From Apostichopus japonicus (Eukaryota > Echinodermata > Holothuroidea > Aspidochirotida > Stichopodidae): DNA of 64,000 nucleotides. Shown here piece after piece: positions 61,950-64,000 of the stretch (position 1 is its first letter; the number at the start of each line of letters is the position of its first letter). The stretch is taken from the NCBI RefSeq assembly GCF_037975245.1, contig NC_092563.1:13010001-13074000 (forward strand), given 5' to 3'. The translations under genes were made by a program, and so were the position numbers. A model generated the notes under the pieces. The model did not search any database, was not told the origin of the DNA, and saw only the letters and a program-made list of their open reading frames with translations.

Positions 61950-64000
61950 GGGCTGAACTGATGGACTGTAGAAGAGAAAGAGTCTAATTTGGGTGTCTTG
62001 GTTGTTTTAATTGGTGTGAAATTTGATTCTGACACTCAAATGAATATTCATAATCAAATATATCCGTTCAAAATAAATCGAGTAAGGGATAGATTTACCA
62101 TATTAGAACATATAAACACAATTTCTAAAAGTAACATACGAAAGATTACTGCACTTTCTACCATTCAACGCAAACCATATTTTACCTAATTTAATCCATA
62201 AGCCATATAGAAATTCATGACAAGAAATATGTGTACTACATTGTATCATAGCTACACAGTGTTATTAACAATTTTGATAAAACATATTTGAATTTCGGTG
62301 GGAAATATTAACACCATAATTTTTTTTCTATCAGATGGAAAAAAAAGCAAAGGGTTAATGGAATAATGGGGAATGGTTGTCACCATGAATGAACCTGTAT
62401 CACTAGCTATAGGTGAAGACACGTTTGACAATAGTTACTGGTTTGGGTAATTAGGTATGACTCATACCTCTCTCCTACACATATGCACTTTTGCACTACA
62501 GGCCTGCCTTAGAACAATTAGTAATATTTTGGCACTGCACTGTACAATGATATATCAAACAATAAACTTCTGCCTAAAATGCAAATCATCAGTATTATCC
62601 CCAAATAAGCTAGAAAAGTCAAATAATGGTCATCAATTATGCTCCCAACTTCATCAAGCATTGCATCGTCTTCCTCAAGGCATTTTTTCTCACTGAACGT
62701 GTCATTTAAACATCTAATTTATAACACTGCTCTATCTCTGGGAATAACTTGGTGAGCCATGGAGAACCTCCAGGAAATTAATTTTCTAAACTTTTAACTT
62801 TAAATTTGGGGCAATTAACGATGACCTTTTAATTCATACTTTATAAGCTACATAATGTACTTGTGTTCTTAGCCAAGCTGTGTAGTTTTCACACATAATA
62901 GGATACCCTTTGTCTCAGTCATTGATAGACATGGTCACAATTAAGCCATAGTTGACGGTTCGTTCATTGTCAAATCCAGTACAGAAAATTGTGTCCTCCA
63001 AAATTAAACATAAATACATAAATAATTTTTTGTATATCTGTAAAGCCTTTTACACGTTTACCATTAATATTGTATCGTTCCTGATTCAATTTGTAGTTGA
63101 ATAAAGACCATAATTCTTTCAGGGACCAGCTTCAGAATCTCCATTAACAATCTAGTATGGTACCCAATAGATTGTGACAGTTGCAAAATGCGCCATTAAT
63201 TAAAAAGGAAGGTACCTTTCGGCAACAAATCAATGTATCTTTCTCATGGTGTGTTAATGGTGTCTGCATGTAGAATTGTTAAAAAAGATATTGCTCCATG
63301 TATATAACTGTGGGAGGACGCATTCTTTTACCTTTTCGGCTTCCCACAGTTCCTTTGGTTGAGGGTTGGACACACCGCAAAAAAGTCTCTAACCAAAGTT
63401 AACTTTTACTAATTATTCAGTGCTCGTAATCACTAAGCGTGCATGCGACACCTCATTGATTCGAAAATGTTTATTTTCACCTTTGCATGGCAGGTTAAAA
63501 GCTCTATGAGAGCTCGCTAGAGAGGAACGTTAATATACTGCTTACCAGTAAAACTGATCTTTGGCTCAGTCACCCCATCTCCCCCCATTTGTGTCACCCA
63601 TCTCCCCCAATTTGTGTCACCCCATCTCCCCCCATGGGCGTCACCACACCGACAACGTAACCACCCCCGGCTTAAAATAACTTTTTCATATTTTAACATT
63701 TTGGTGTACTCAGAGATGGATCGTAAAATCATGTTAGTACGTCATGATTAAGTCAAACCTGCCAGTTGCAGATATTCATACAGCGGGGTGTATAATCTAT
63801 AAACATCACATGAATATTAGATACAGTTATGTTAATTTGGAATAAAACACTAAGGAAAGCTTGACTATATTCTCCCACAAGTCTGGTATAAATAATATCA
63901 AACTTACAAAACCAAGAAAAAACTATTGTAATGGTGAACTGTGTAAGGAATCAGTTGCAGGTCCAAACAAAGTTAGAGCTGAATGTTTCATAATTTATTC
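61950..64000. other. Right end of window, no firm gene
   Basis: AT-rich. A possible plus-strand exon (62502-62696) and the short repeat near 63.6 kb are the only structures seen. Confidence 0.5.
63570..63650 (+). repeat. Short tandem repeat (GTCACCCCATCTCCCCC)
   Basis: About four units of 20-25 bp. They give a Gly/Asp/Trp-rich minus-strand frame that is unlikely to be a gene. Confidence 0.8.

Overview
This window looks like nuclear DNA from a marine invertebrate. It is AT-rich, its genes are split by long introns, and it is packed with short non-autonomous mobile elements, tRNA-derived SINEs, minisatellites and long runs of C or G. The protein matches are animal-type. The repeat style suggests a non-vertebrate deuterostome, possibly an echinoderm, but that is inference.

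Three genes are supported. (1) PSKH1, a calmodulin-kinase-like serine/threonine kinase, lies on the minus strand. Exon 1 (26538-27395) carries the myristoylation start and the kinase core up to the middle of the C-lobe. Exon 2 (9410-9736) carries the rest of the C-lobe and an Arg/Ser-rich tail. The 16.8 kb intron between them holds most of the mobile elements. (2) WDR89, a WD40-repeat protein, lies on the minus strand. Six phase-compatible exons between 53493 and 38107 encode its C-terminal 224 residues; its N-terminal exons were not found here. (3) A plus-strand gene at 59732-61941 has three exons joined by phase-1 introns. I do not recognise its product. If the missing WDR89 exons lie to the right, this gene sits inside a WDR89 intron on the opposite strand.

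Layout: 1-9400 is PSKH1 3' flank with a long hairpin element, a minisatellite rich in CATATG, a 52-bp minisatellite and a degenerate repeat tract. 9410-27395 is PSKH1. 27400-37400 is intergenic, with a complete hAT-like element and a candidate GC-rich regulatory patch near 30.4 kb. 37400-53500 is WDR89, with a frameshifted LINE reverse transcriptase, an inverted SINE pair around a TA tract, a SINE and two minisatellites in its introns. 53500-64000 is mostly low-complexity DNA plus the plus-strand gene.

The most unusual signals are two. Eight identical copies of a 15-mer (GTAATGCGAGTTACC) sit in two clusters inside a 2.56 kb element with terminal inverted repeats. Several hammerhead-ribozyme-like motifs, of the kind known from Penelope-like elements and retrozymes, occur at 12.3, 18.2 and 44.1 kb. 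The three genes show no sign of acting in one pathway; the window is ordinary gene neighbourhood plus a dense mobile-element landscape.
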